Shown one piece after another: positions 14,469 to 22,225 of a stretch of 33,875 nt of DNA. Origin of the DNA: DASUEB01 sp036275295 (GTDB taxonomy: Bacteria; Bacteroidota; Bacteroidia; Flavobacteriales_D; Luteibaculaceae). The notes beneath the pieces are model-generated. The model worked only from the letters and a program-made list of their open reading frames with translations. It ran no database searches and was not told the DNA's origin. Positions within the stretch are counted from its first letter, which is position 1, and the number at the start of each line of letters is the position of its first letter. The stretch spans positions 1-33,875 of the forward strand of contig DASUEB010000124.1 in assembly GCA_036275295.1 (NCBI GenBank). The letters are read 5' to 3'. Position numbers and translations under genes: made by a program.

Positions 14469-14690
14469 ATGTACTGGACTCTAGAGTTAGCATCCTATTT
14501 GGAAGACGCGCCATGGCCCGCATCTAAAGACGAATTGATCGATTTCGCAATCCGCACCGGTGCGCCATTAGAAGTTGTTGAAAACCTTCAGGAAATTGAA
14601 GATGAAGGCGAAATTTACGAGAGCATCGAGGAGATTTGGCCCGACTACCCGACCAAAGATGATTTCTTCTTCAACGAAGATGAGTATTGA
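14469..14690 (+). CDS. DUF2795 small acidic protein
   Basis: A 73-residue, strongly acidic cytoplasmic protein starting MYWTLELASYLEDAPWPASKDELIDFAIR. It matches the DUF2795 family pattern of a short helix, a W-P-A-x-K motif and a small helical bundle. The tail IWPDYPTKDDFFFNEDEY is rich in Asp/Glu and aromatics. The family is common and conserved in Bacteroidota but has no established function. The gene has its own strong promoter and a strong terminator, so it is a single-gene unit and may be highly expressed. Confidence 0.85.
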   Translation: MYWTLELASYLEDAPWPASKDELIDFAIRTGAPLEVVENLQEIEDEGEIYESIEEIWPDYPTKDDFFFNEDEY

Positions 14691-14709
14691 TCAACATACA
14701 TTGTAAGAG

Positions 14710-14738
14710 ACCGCCCCTTTCGGGCGGTTTTTTTTTTT
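14710..14738 (+). terminator. Terminator of the DUF2795 gene
   Basis: The stem ACCGCCC/GGGCGGT has a CTTTC loop and is followed by eleven T. It lies 20 nt after the stop. Confidence 0.92.
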
Positions 14739-15259
14739 GCCACCGACCACCCTACTACCGCGTGGGGTAGACCATTTACTTTCCCGCCCGGTCTGCTAGT
14801 AAAAAGAAGATCAGGGTAGGGAGTTTTGGCAAACACCTCGGTCGATTCATCGCCTTGCTTCATTGTATTCTGCGTAAGGTGGATCGCATACCATCAAAAC
14901 GATCTCAGCTCGCCTAGTGAAGCGAGGTGTCGATACACCTGGCATGGGCTGACGGATAGGCAGAGATTTTGCTCTGGCGATGCGCTGGTATTTTTCCTTT
15001 GCGCAGCGCAGGGAACTTCGGGTTCGCCGCCTCGGGGTGGTTTGGCTTCCATGTGCATTTTCTAAAGCTGTCATGGAGGTTTTTGAGGTCGTAGCTTTAC
15101 CCAATCTTCGTTTCAAAGGAGTTGATGTGGGTGTACACGGCCGCTTGGGATGTCAAGTTTTGTGCGGTCTGCAATACAAGATCATGCCAAATCGTCACGT
15201 GAATTGGTTTTGGCTCGATTTTAGCCAAGCACTAAGAACTTTTTAACACACTAATTGGC
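14739..15259. other. 520-nt stretch with clustered hairpins, no intact gene
   Basis: The region has short arginine-rich open frames on both strands that I do not believe. Between 14909 and 15025 there are four short perfect stems: CTCGC/GCGAG (14909-14926), AGGTGT/ACACCT (14925-14940), TGCGCTG/CAGCGCA (14981-15010) and GAAC/GTTC (15013-15025). On the minus strand, a segment near 14850-14910 reads EIVLMVCDPPYAEYNEA. Its DPPY recalls motif IV of adenine-N6 DNA methyltransferases but has no supporting context. It could be a structured RNA, a REP-like repeat or a decayed gene. Confidence 0.4.
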
Positions 15260-15267
15260 TACTTTTG
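15260..15267 (+). promoter_or_regulatory. -7 box TACTTTTG of secA
   Basis: A perfect TAnnTTTG match 21 nt before the secA ATG. No well-spaced TTG was seen upstream. Confidence 0.6.
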
Positions 15268-15288
15268 CCACTCTAATTTTGCTTTTCA

Positions 15289-18200
15289 ATGGCTTCTGCA
15301 ATTCAAGCGCTTCTTAAAAAAATCTTTGGCGACAAAGCCGAAAAAGAACTCAAGGCGGTCATGCCTGTTGTAAATGAGATCAATAAGGTTTTTGAGACCC
15401 TCAAAACACTGGATAATGACGCGCTAAGAGCTCGATCACAAGCGCTTAAGGACCAGATCGCCCAGCGAATTGCCCCCAAAGAGGCCGAGGTGAAAGAACT
15501 TCGCGATCAGGTTGAGGCCAATCCCGCTATGGAGTTGGATGAAAAAGAACGCATTTACGATCGAATTGACGCCCTAGTTCAAGAAATTGATCAAATCATC
15601 GAAGTAGTCCTCGACGAGGTATTGCCTGAGGCTTTTGCCATTGTTAAAGAAACCGCCCGCCGGCTCAAACAAGGCCCCCTAGAAGTTACCGCTACCGAAT
15701 ACGATCGGAACTTGGCACAGCGATACGAACACATTACCCTCTCAGGTGAGAAGGCCATCTGGAATAACAGCTGGCTAGCCGCCGGAACGCCCATCACTTG
15801 GGACATGGTGCATTACGATGTGCAGCTCATTGGTGGTTATGCCCTACATAAAGGAAAGGTAGCCGAAATGCAAACCGGAGAGGGAAAAACCCTGGTTTCT
15901 ACTTTACCCGTATTTTTGAATGCCTTGGCCGGTAAAGGTGTGCACGTGGTTACCGTAAACGACTACTTGGCTCGAAGAGACGCCGAGTGGATGGGACCGC
16001 TTCACATGTTCCACGGTCTAACCGTAGATTGTATTGATCGCCATCAACCCAATTCCGACGCCCGTAAACGCGCTTACAAATCAGATATCACCTACGGTAC
16101 CAACAACGAGTTTGGCTTCGATTACCTGCGCGACAATATGGCTTCTGAGCCAGATAGTCTCGTGCAGCGAAAGCATCACTTTGCCATTGTCGATGAGGTT
16201 GACTCGGTATTGATTGACGACGCTCGTACACCCCTTATCATCTCGGGGCCTACTCCCAGAGGAGACCAGCAGGAATTTGATGGCCTCAAGCCAAAGATTG
16301 AACAGCTGTTCAACGTTCAAAAGAACTTGGTAAACACCTTGCTATCGGAGGCCAAGCGTTTGCTGGCTAATCATGAAAGTGCCAGCGCGAACAAGGAAGA
16401 TGTTAAGAACGGAAGTCTCGCCTTGTACAGGGCACACAGAGCTTTGCCGAAAAACAAAGCGCTTATAAAGTTCCTCAGCGAGCCCGGAATTCGTCAGTTG
16501 ATGCAGAAGACCGAAAATTTCTACATCGCTGAACAAAACAAAAACATGCACATCGTTGATGCAGAGCTATTCTTTGTTATCGACGAGAAAAATAACAACG
16601 TTGAACTTACTGAAAAAGGGGTAGAATATCTCTCAGGTAAAGAAGATCCTTCATTCTTTATCCTGCCCGATGTGGGTGCATCGATCGCCGAAATCGAAAA
16701 ATCGAATGCCTCTGACGCCGAAAAATTGGCCGCCAAAGACACGCTTTTGCGCGATTACGGTCAAAAATCAGAGCGCATTCACACCATCAACCAACTTTTG
16801 AAGGCTTACACGCTTTTTGAACGCGACGTGGATTACGTGGTGATGGAAGGCAAGGTTATGATCGTTGACGAGCAGACAGGCCGTATACTAGACGGCCGCC
16901 GATATAGCGATGGACTGCATCAGGCAATTGAGTCGAAAGAAAATGTAAAGGTAGAGGCCGCCACGCAGACCTATGCTACCATCACCCTTCAGAATTATTT
17001 CCGGATGTACCACAAATTGGCGGGTATGACCGGTACTGCGATCACTGAAGCTACCGAGTTCTGGGACATCTACAAGTTAGATGTAATGGTAATTCCTCCC
17101 AATAAACCGGTTCAACGCGTAGACAACGAAGATATCGTTTACAAAACCAAACGCGAGAAGTACAATGGAATCATTGAAGAAGTGATCAAACTTCGCGAAG
17201 CGGGTAGACCCGTTCTGGTGGGTACCACATCGGTTGAGGTTTCTGAATTGTTAAGCAGAATGCTGACGCTGCGAAAAATTCCACATCAAGTGCTCAACGC
17301 CAAACTTCACCAGAAGGAAGCTGATATTGTGGCCGAAGCAGGAAAAGCAGGAACGGTAACTATTGCTACCAACATGGCCGGAAGGGGTACCGATATCAAG
17401 ATCAATGATGAGGTTAAACAAGCGGGTGGTCTTGCCATCATCGGTTCAGAAAAACACGACAGCAGACGTGTGGATCGCCAGTTGCGCGGTCGATCTGGAC
17501 GCCAGGGTGACCCCGGAAGTTCTCAGTTTTACCTTTCGTTGGAAGATGACTTGATGCGCCTATTCGGGTCTGAGCGGGTTGCTAGCATCATGGATAGACT
17601 TGGACTCAAGGAAGGAGAGGTTATTCAACACTCCATGATTACTCGCTCTATTGAACGCGCACAGAAAAAAGTAGAGGAGAACAACTTCGGAATACGCAAG
17701 CATTTGTTAGAGTACGACGATGTAATGAATGCCCAGCGCGAGGTGATTTACAAACGCCGCCGCCATGCCCTTTTTGGTGAGCGCCTCAGCTTGGATATCG
17801 ACAACATGTTCTACGAGTCGGCTGCCATAGTATCTAAAGACTTTGTGGAAGCGAAAGATTTTGAAGGTTTCCGTTTGGAAATGATCAAACAGTTTGCCAT
17901 TGAAACTCCAGTAACTGAGCAGGAATTCCTCAGCCTAGGTGTGCAGCAAGTCACCCAAAAGGTGTTTCATGCCGCGACCGAAGCCTACCGCAAGAAAGCC
18001 CTGTTGACCTCAGAAATGGCATTTCCGGTTATTGCCAATGTCTTTGAAAACGAAGGTGCCAAGTTTGAAAATATCTTGATTCCATTCTCCAACGGGATTA
18101 AAACCATTCAGATTGCGGCCAATCTGAAACGCGCCTATGACAGCAAAGGCAGAGAAATTCTAGTGGCTCTGGAGAAAAGTGTTGTGCTAAGCTTTATCGA

Positions 18201-18561
18201 TAACGAATGGAAAGAACACCTCAGGGAACTAGACGATTTAAGGACTTCGGTGCGCAATGCCGTTTACGAGCAGAAGGATCCATTGCTTATCTATAAGTTT
18301 GAAAGTTACAACTTGTTCAAATCGATGATCACCCGGATGAATTTTGAAATTGTGTCGTTTCTGACACATGCCGGACTTCCTCTTACGGATCAAGCCCAGG
18401 CAGCGAACGATGCCCCGAAACGCCAAGAGCCCAAAACCATTGAATCTAAACCCGGCGAGGTTCAAGGTGGTTATAGTTCCCCAAGACCCCCAGCTTACAT
18501 TGATCCATCAGCGCAACAAGCACCCCTTTCGCGCCGTGAGCGAAGAAAGGCCGGGAAATAA
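15289..18561 (+). CDS. secA: Preprotein translocase ATPase SecA
   Basis: SecA is the cytoplasmic motor that pushes preproteins through SecYEG. Walker A GEGKT is at 197-201, YGTNNEFGFDYLRD and VDEVDSVLIDDARTPLIISG mark the first motor domain, and NMAGRGTDI and QLRGRSGRQGDPGSSQFYLSLED the second. Helical insertions at about 50-110 and about 335-420 explain the 1090-residue length and are typical of Bacteroidota SecA. The C-terminus ends in a Pro-rich linker and LSRRERRKAGK. It lacks the Cys-rich SEC-C zinc motif found at the end of many SecA proteins. It is a single-gene unit with its own promoter and a strong terminator. Confidence 0.97.
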   Translation: MASAIQALLKKIFGDKAEKELKAVMPVVNEINKVFETLKTLDNDALRARSQALKDQIAQRIAPKEAEVKELRDQVEANPAMELDEKERIYDRIDALVQEIDQIIEVVLDEVLPEAFAIVKETARRLKQGPLEVTATEYDRNLAQRYEHITLSGEKAIWNNSWLAAGTPITWDMVHYDVQLIGGYALHKGKVAEMQTGEGKTLVSTLPVFLNALAGKGVHVVTVNDYLARRDAEWMGPLHMFHGLTVDCIDRHQPNSDARKRAYKSDITYGTNNEFGFDYLRDNMASEPDSLVQRKHHFAIVDEVDSVLIDDARTPLIISGPTPRGDQQEFDGLKPKIEQLFNVQKNLVNTLLSEAKRLLANHESASANKEDVKNGSLALYRAHRALPKNKALIKFLSEPGIRQLMQKTENFYIAEQNKNMHIVDAELFFVIDEKNNNVELTEKGVEYLSGKEDPSFFILPDVGASIAEIEKSNASDAEKLAAKDTLLRDYGQKSERIHTINQLLKAYTLFERDVDYVVMEGKVMIVDEQTGRILDGRRYSDGLHQAIESKENVKVEAATQTYATITLQNYFRMYHKLAGMTGTAITEATEFWDIYKLDVMVIPPNKPVQRVDNEDIVYKTKREKYNGIIEEVIKLREAGRPVLVGTTSVEVSELLSRMLTLRKIPHQVLNAKLHQKEADIVAEAGKAGTVTIATNMAGRGTDIKINDEVKQAGGLAIIGSEKHDSRRVDRQLRGRSGRQGDPGSSQFYLSLEDDLMRLFGSERVASIMDRLGLKEGEVIQHSMITRSIERAQKKVEENNFGIRKHLLEYDDVMNAQREVIYKRRRHALFGERLSLDIDNMFYESAAIVSKDFVEAKDFEGFRLEMIKQFAIETPVTEQEFLSLGVQQVTQKVFHAATEAYRKKALLTSEMAFPVIANVFENEGAKFENILIPFSNGIKTIQIAANLKRAYDSKGREILVALEKSVVLSFIDNEWKEHLRELDDLRTSVRNAVYEQKDPLLIYKFESYNLFKSMITRMNFEIVSFLTHAGLPLTDQAQAANDAPKRQEPKTIESKPGEVQGGYSSPRPPAYIDPSAQQAPLSRRERRKAGK

Positions 18562-18657
18562 GTCGTTCATCAGTCGATTTTGATTCCCACTCCCAATGAC
18601 GACTGCATGATGGGGTCGATCTAAATGAGAAATCGAATCTCGGATATCCAATACACC

Positions 18658-18694
18658 AAACAATGAGCCTCCTCACGAGGCTCATTGTTTTTCC
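18658..18694 (+). terminator. Terminator downstream of secA
   Basis: A 13-bp perfect stem pairs AAACAATGAGCCT with AGGCTCATTGTTT, with a CCTCACG loop and further T. It lies about 95 nt after the secA stop. Confidence 0.88.
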
Positions 18695-19097
18695 GACCAG
18701 TTCCTTACCCCAAATTATGCCTATGAGGGCCGATTTGGGAGAGAACTACAAGCAAAGTAATGATCCCGCAGTTAATGCCCAGTGCCTGCCTGATCAGGGT
18801 AGATTCAGAGCGGCGATGTATATCGAAACATGCAGCTTACGCAACAGGTGAAAAGCGGTATGATAATAACAAAAATTGACCGTTCGCGAACTGCGGCAAG
18901 AAGCGGTTCCTGCTCTTTCCCGCAACTTGCAACGGAGAGGCAAGGTTGACTTGTTGACCGATGAGGTTATCACAGGCAATGCAGTCCCCCTGTTTTGGCC
19001 TTGCGAATTGTGCAAGGTAGGATTTCCTTGTTTTGGGTTGAAAACTTCTTTGAGTCAGGCAATATTCCTGAATGCTACCGGAGTCAATGGTGGGCGA
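18691..19097. other. 400-nt stretch without a recognised gene
   Basis: No frame on either strand looks like a protein. There are several short symmetrical elements: GTTCGCGAAC, a perfect 10-nt palindrome near 18882; an adjacent imperfect GAACTGC/GCGGTTC hairpin; CCTGATCAGG; and CTTGC/GCAAG. A small RNA or degraded sequence is possible, but I do not recognise any known RNA family. Confidence 0.4.
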
Positions 19098-19832
19098 TTA
19101 CCGGCCCGTTACCTCCAATTTTCCGGCTTTTTTGAGGGTCTTTAGGATCAAAGTAAGCACTGCCGCGGCGACGGTAAAATACACCCAGAAATAGTTCAAC
19201 TGCCATGTACCACTTTCGAAGTAGTTTTTAATCACATTGAGGAATAGAAAGGATACCACAGTGGCCAAAAATCCGCTGTATTCGCGTTTCAGAATATTGC
19301 GGATTGAAAAATCCATCTCAGGATCAATCCAACCGCCGAGTTTGGGCCAGAAGGCGGGTACTTTAGCGGCCCAATGGGTGTAGGCCTCGCCAAATTTTTG
19401 GCGCATAAAGAACTCCTCGGCAAACATGATTCTTTCGTAGTATAGCCAGTAAAGCAAGCAAGAACAGATGGTAAACCATACATTACCCACATATAAAATG
19501 ATGCCCAGCCACATAAAAAAATTGCCCAGGTAGAGGGGATGCCTTACCAAACTGTAGATTCCTTTTGTATTGACCGTCTCAGCCACCTGTTCGCGGGTGT
19601 TGCGGCCTGAGGTAGCTTTAGGAACGAATCCAATCACCAGAAAACGAATGAACATGCCCAACACGGAAACCGCAAAACATATCAAACTAGCGGATAGATC
19701 ATTAGCTAGAATAAAGTTTTGTTGGTCGAAGTACAACACCAAAACGGCGAGGGCATACATTACAACCGGTATGTATGATCGGTATCGAAACAGTGTATTG
19801 CCAGTTTTGTCGAATTCTTCAATTAAAGCCAT
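19098..19832 (-). CDS. Membrane methyltransferase, isoprenylcysteine/phospholipid N-methyltransferase family
   Basis: An integral membrane protein of 244 residues with about seven hydrophobic segments. The catalytic signature is clear: RHPLYLGNFFMWLGI, then YERIMFAEEFFMRQKFGEAYTHW. It matches the ICMT/PEMT/NnrU-like fold that methylates lipid or lipid-linked substrates at the membrane. An extra C-terminal pair of helices (about 185-235) follows the catalytic part. I start at MALIEEFDK rather than ten codons upstream, because tandem -7 boxes lie between the two. The substrate is unknown. The neighbours give no strong hint. Confidence 0.85.
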   Translation of the reverse strand: MALIEEFDKTGNTLFRYRSYIPVVMYALAVLVLYFDQQNFILANDLSASLICFAVSVLGMFIRFLVIGFVPKATSGRNTREQVAETVNTKGIYSLVRHPLYLGNFFMWLGIILYVGNVWFTICSCLLYWLYYERIMFAEEFFMRQKFGEAYTHWAAKVPAFWPKLGGWIDPEMDFSIRNILKREYSGFLATVVSFLFLNVIKNYFESGTWQLNYFWVYFTVAAAVLTLILKTLKKAGKLEVTGR

Positions 19833-19849
19833 GATGATCTGTTGGTCGA

Positions 19850-19867
19850 CAAAACTAACCAAAACTA
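19850..19867 (-). promoter_or_regulatory. Tandem -7 boxes upstream of the membrane methyltransferase
   Basis: On the minus strand TAGTTTTG occurs twice, exactly 10 nt apart (19860-19867 and 19850-19857), ending 17 nt before the ATG at 19832. Either could be used, giving two start sites one helical turn apart. Confidence 0.5.
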
Positions 19868-19999
19868 GCGACTAAAGGATAGGTAATTTCGAGTGTTGCC
19901 CAAGTGGGGTATCCTCGGTTCTGATGTAAGCTTATTTCATCCACTTTGGAAATTTATGGTTCACCGCAATTATCTCGCTTCACGCAGGCTGTAGTGCCA

Positions 20000-21538
20000 T
20001 CAATTCGACCACGTCTGGCGATCCAGGCTGCGGTAGTGAACTGCCTCGGCTATGTGGGGTGCTTCTATGGTTTCACTGCCGTCCAAGTCGGCAATGGTTC
20101 TTCCCACTTTTAAAATCCGATCGTAGGCACGAGCACTGAGGTTGAGTTTATTTATGGCCGTTTTTAGTATGGCCATACCCGCGTCGGTGAGTTGGCAATA
20201 CCGGGAGATGGTTTTGCTATTGAGTTGGGCATTGCAATGGAATCCGTCGGATTCGTATCGCTTCATCTGGATTTGTCTCGCGTTCCAAACCCGCTGTCTG
20301 ACCTGTTCGCTTTTTTCGCTGGTCAGCCGGCGCTCAGCCAATTCCTCGAATCGCACCGGGGTGACTTCGAGATGAATGTCGATGCGATCGAGCAAGGGTC
20401 CAGAGACCTTGTTGAGGTATTTCTGAACACTTCCTGAAGGGCAGATACATTCTTTTTCGGGATGATTGAAATATCCGCAGGGGCATGGATTCATGGCGGC
20501 AATTAACATAAAGCCAGCGGGATATTCAACGGTCATTTTTGCACGGCTAATCGTCACAAATCGATCTTCCAAGGGTTGGCGCATGACCTCGAGGACGGTT
20601 CGCTTAAATTCGGGTAATTCATCAAGGAATAGGACCCCATTGTGGGCCAGTGATATTTCGCCCGGCTGCGGAAACCCGCCGCCTCCCACCAGCGCCACAT
20701 CAGAGATGGTATGATGAGGAGCGCGAAATGGACGTTCTGTGATTAAAGTGCCATTTTTTTTGAGCCGTCCAGCAACCGAGTGAATTTTGGTAGTTTCTAG
20801 AGCCTCCGATAAGCTCAAAGGCGGAAGTATCGTTGGTAATCTTTTGGCCAGCATAGTTTTCCCCGAACCCGGAGGACCGATAAGCAGTAGGTTGTGGCCC
20901 CCCGCAGCAGCAATTTCAAAGGCTCGTTTTACATTTTCCTGGCCACAAACCTCTGAAAAGTCAACGGTGTAAAGGGGTTCGGGAACATATTGGTCCGTTT
21001 CTCGCGGACTTGAATCCATCGCTTGTGCGTGTTCGTCGCACAAAAAATCGATAACTTCCATGAGGTTTTTGGCACCAAAGACTCGAATTTGATCCACAAT
21101 TCGGGCCTCCTGCTCGTTTTCGGCGGGAAGTATGATGCCTTTAAATCCCAGTTGTTTGGCCAAGAGTGCCATGGGTAAGGCCCCGCGAATTGGACGCAAA
21201 AGGCCATTGAGAGATAGCTCGCCCATGATAATAAACTGATCCAAAGTGTGCGGTAGGATCTGCTCAGAGGCTGTTAAAATTCCAAGTGCAATAGGCAGAT
21301 CAAAGCTGGTACCTTCCTTTTTGATATCGGCTGGAGCGAGATTGATGGTGATTTTTTTGCCGGGAAGACGGAGTCCATTGTTTTTTAAAGCGGCTTCAAT
21401 GCGAAATAAACTCTCTTTAACGGCCGAATCGGGGAGTCCTACAATCACGGTATTAACCCCCGTGATGACATTGATCTCAATGGTGATCAGTTCGGCATCG
21501 ACACCTTTAACCGCGCCTCCATAGGTTCTGATAAACAT
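20000..21538 (-). CDS. comM: ComM/YifB-type AAA+ ATPase (Mg-chelatase-like)
   Basis: A 512-residue cytoplasmic protein. The N-terminal ChlI/Lon-like domain (about 20-140) includes VIVGLPDSAVKESLFRIEAAL. The AAA+ domain has Walker A GPPGSGKT (221-228), SLAHNGVLFLDELPEF and a Cys-rich PCPCGYFNHPEKECIC loop. A C-terminal lid with RAYDRILKVGRTIADL completes it. In Vibrio and Haemophilus, ComM is a branch-migration helicase that promotes integration of DNA during natural transformation. It is also conserved in non-competent bacteria. No competence genes are nearby. It follows gmhA by 55 nt. Confidence 0.92.
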   Translation of the reverse strand: MFIRTYGGAVKGVDAELITIEINVITGVNTVIVGLPDSAVKESLFRIEAALKNNGLRLPGKKITINLAPADIKKEGTSFDLPIALGILTASEQILPHTLDQFIIMGELSLNGLLRPIRGALPMALLAKQLGFKGIILPAENEQEARIVDQIRVFGAKNLMEVIDFLCDEHAQAMDSSPRETDQYVPEPLYTVDFSEVCGQENVKRAFEIAAAGGHNLLLIGPPGSGKTMLAKRLPTILPPLSLSEALETTKIHSVAGRLKKNGTLITERPFRAPHHTISDVALVGGGGFPQPGEISLAHNGVLFLDELPEFKRTVLEVMRQPLEDRFVTISRAKMTVEYPAGFMLIAAMNPCPCGYFNHPEKECICPSGSVQKYLNKVSGPLLDRIDIHLEVTPVRFEELAERRLTSEKSEQVRQRVWNARQIQMKRYESDGFHCNAQLNSKTISRYCQLTDAGMAILKTAINKLNLSARAYDRILKVGRTIADLDGSETIEAPHIAEAVHYRSLDRQTWSN

Positions 21539-21552
21539 ACCTCATTTTTGCT

Positions 21553-21583
21553 CCAAGGTAGCTGGGCCTGCAAGAGGAGACAA
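21553..21583 (-). promoter_or_regulatory. Possible promoter of comM
   Basis: On the minus strand TTG (21581-21583), a 20-nt spacer and TACCTTGG (21553-21560) differ from TAnnTTTG at one position. They lie 14 nt before the comM ATG. comM might also be read from gmhA. Confidence 0.35.
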
Positions 21584-21593
21584 GGCAGAATGA

Positions 21594-22166
21594 TTATAGC
21601 GACAGTTTTCGCTCAATGCCATCGATGATGGCATGTATGACTTTAATGTGAATTTCCTGGGCTCTATCGGCGTAATCGCTGTAGGGCGCTCTAATTTCCA
21701 AATGGGCCAAATGGGCCAATGCCCCCCCCGATTTTCCAGTCAAAGCAATCACAGTGATACCCATTTCCTTGGCTACTTCGGCAGCCTTACATACATTGGG
21801 TGAGTTGCCGCTGGTGCTGATGGCCAGTAAGACATCGCCCGGCTTCCCAATGGCCTCTAGGTATCTTGAAAAAACCGATTCGAAACCGTAGTCATTGGCC
21901 ACACAAGACAGGTGCGAGGGATCACTCATTGAGATAGCCGGCAAGGCCCTGCGGTCATTGCGGTATCTGCCGCTGAGCTCCTCGGCAAAATGCATGGCAT
22001 CGCACATCGATCCTCCATTGCCACAACTTAGAATTTTGCCCCCAGCCTGAATTGCCTCACTCATGACGGCGATGGCTTGATCAATCCGATCTAGGTTACC
22101 CCCATCCGATACAAAATCGTGTAGTACCTTCTGCGCTTCTATAAAATGATCTCGGGTGCTCTGCAT
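21594..22166 (-). CDS. gmhA: Sedoheptulose-7-phosphate isomerase GmhA
   Basis: It converts sedoheptulose 7-phosphate to D-glycero-D-manno-heptose 7-phosphate, the first step to ADP- or GDP-heptose for lipopolysaccharide or glycoproteins. The SIS-fold signature CGNGGSMCDAMHFAEEL includes the zinc/catalytic residues His59 and Glu63. The C-terminal QEIHIKVIH supplies Gln170 and His178, matching E. coli Gln172/His180. It has 190 residues. The start codon is only 4 nt after a perfect -7 box that overlaps the preceding terminator, predicting a leaderless mRNA. The next pathway genes are not in the window. Confidence 0.94.
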   Translation of the reverse strand: MQSTRDHFIEAQKVLHDFVSDGGNLDRIDQAIAVMSEAIQAGGKILSCGNGGSMCDAMHFAEELSGRYRNDRRALPAISMSDPSHLSCVANDYGFESVFSRYLEAIGKPGDVLLAISTSGNSPNVCKAAEVAKEMGITVIALTGKSGGALAHLAHLEIRAPYSDYADRAQEIHIKVIHAIIDGIERKLSL

Positions 22167-22170
22167 GAAA

Positions 22171-22178
22171 CAAAATTA
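22171..22178 (-). promoter_or_regulatory. -7 box TAATTTTG of gmhA, overlapping a terminator T-run
   Basis: A perfect minus-strand TAnnTTTG match begins within the T-run of the hppA terminator and ends 4 nt before the gmhA ATG. The geometry equals that at clpX. Confidence 0.6.
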
Positions 22179-22206
22179 AAAAGCCCGGTCAAACGAACCG
22201 GGCTTT
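22178..22206 (-). terminator. Terminator of the pyrophosphatase-YceI gene
   Basis: The stem AAAGCCCGGT/ACCGGGCTTT has a 7-nt loop and is followed on the minus strand by TTTAATTTT. It lies 20 nt after the stop of the fusion gene. Confidence 0.88.
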
Positions 22207-22225
22207 ACTGGATTTAATTCCTGTA

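Noticed and set aside
14920..14945. AGGTGT-CGAT-ACACCT as a terminator
   Set aside because: No T-run follows on either strand.
14980..15246. 88-residue plus-strand frame before secA
   Set aside because: It overlaps clustered hairpins, has unusual composition and runs almost to the secA promoter.
18876..19145. 89-residue plus-strand frame after secA
   Set aside because: Non-canonical context, overlaps the methyltransferase gene end, no recognisable similarity.
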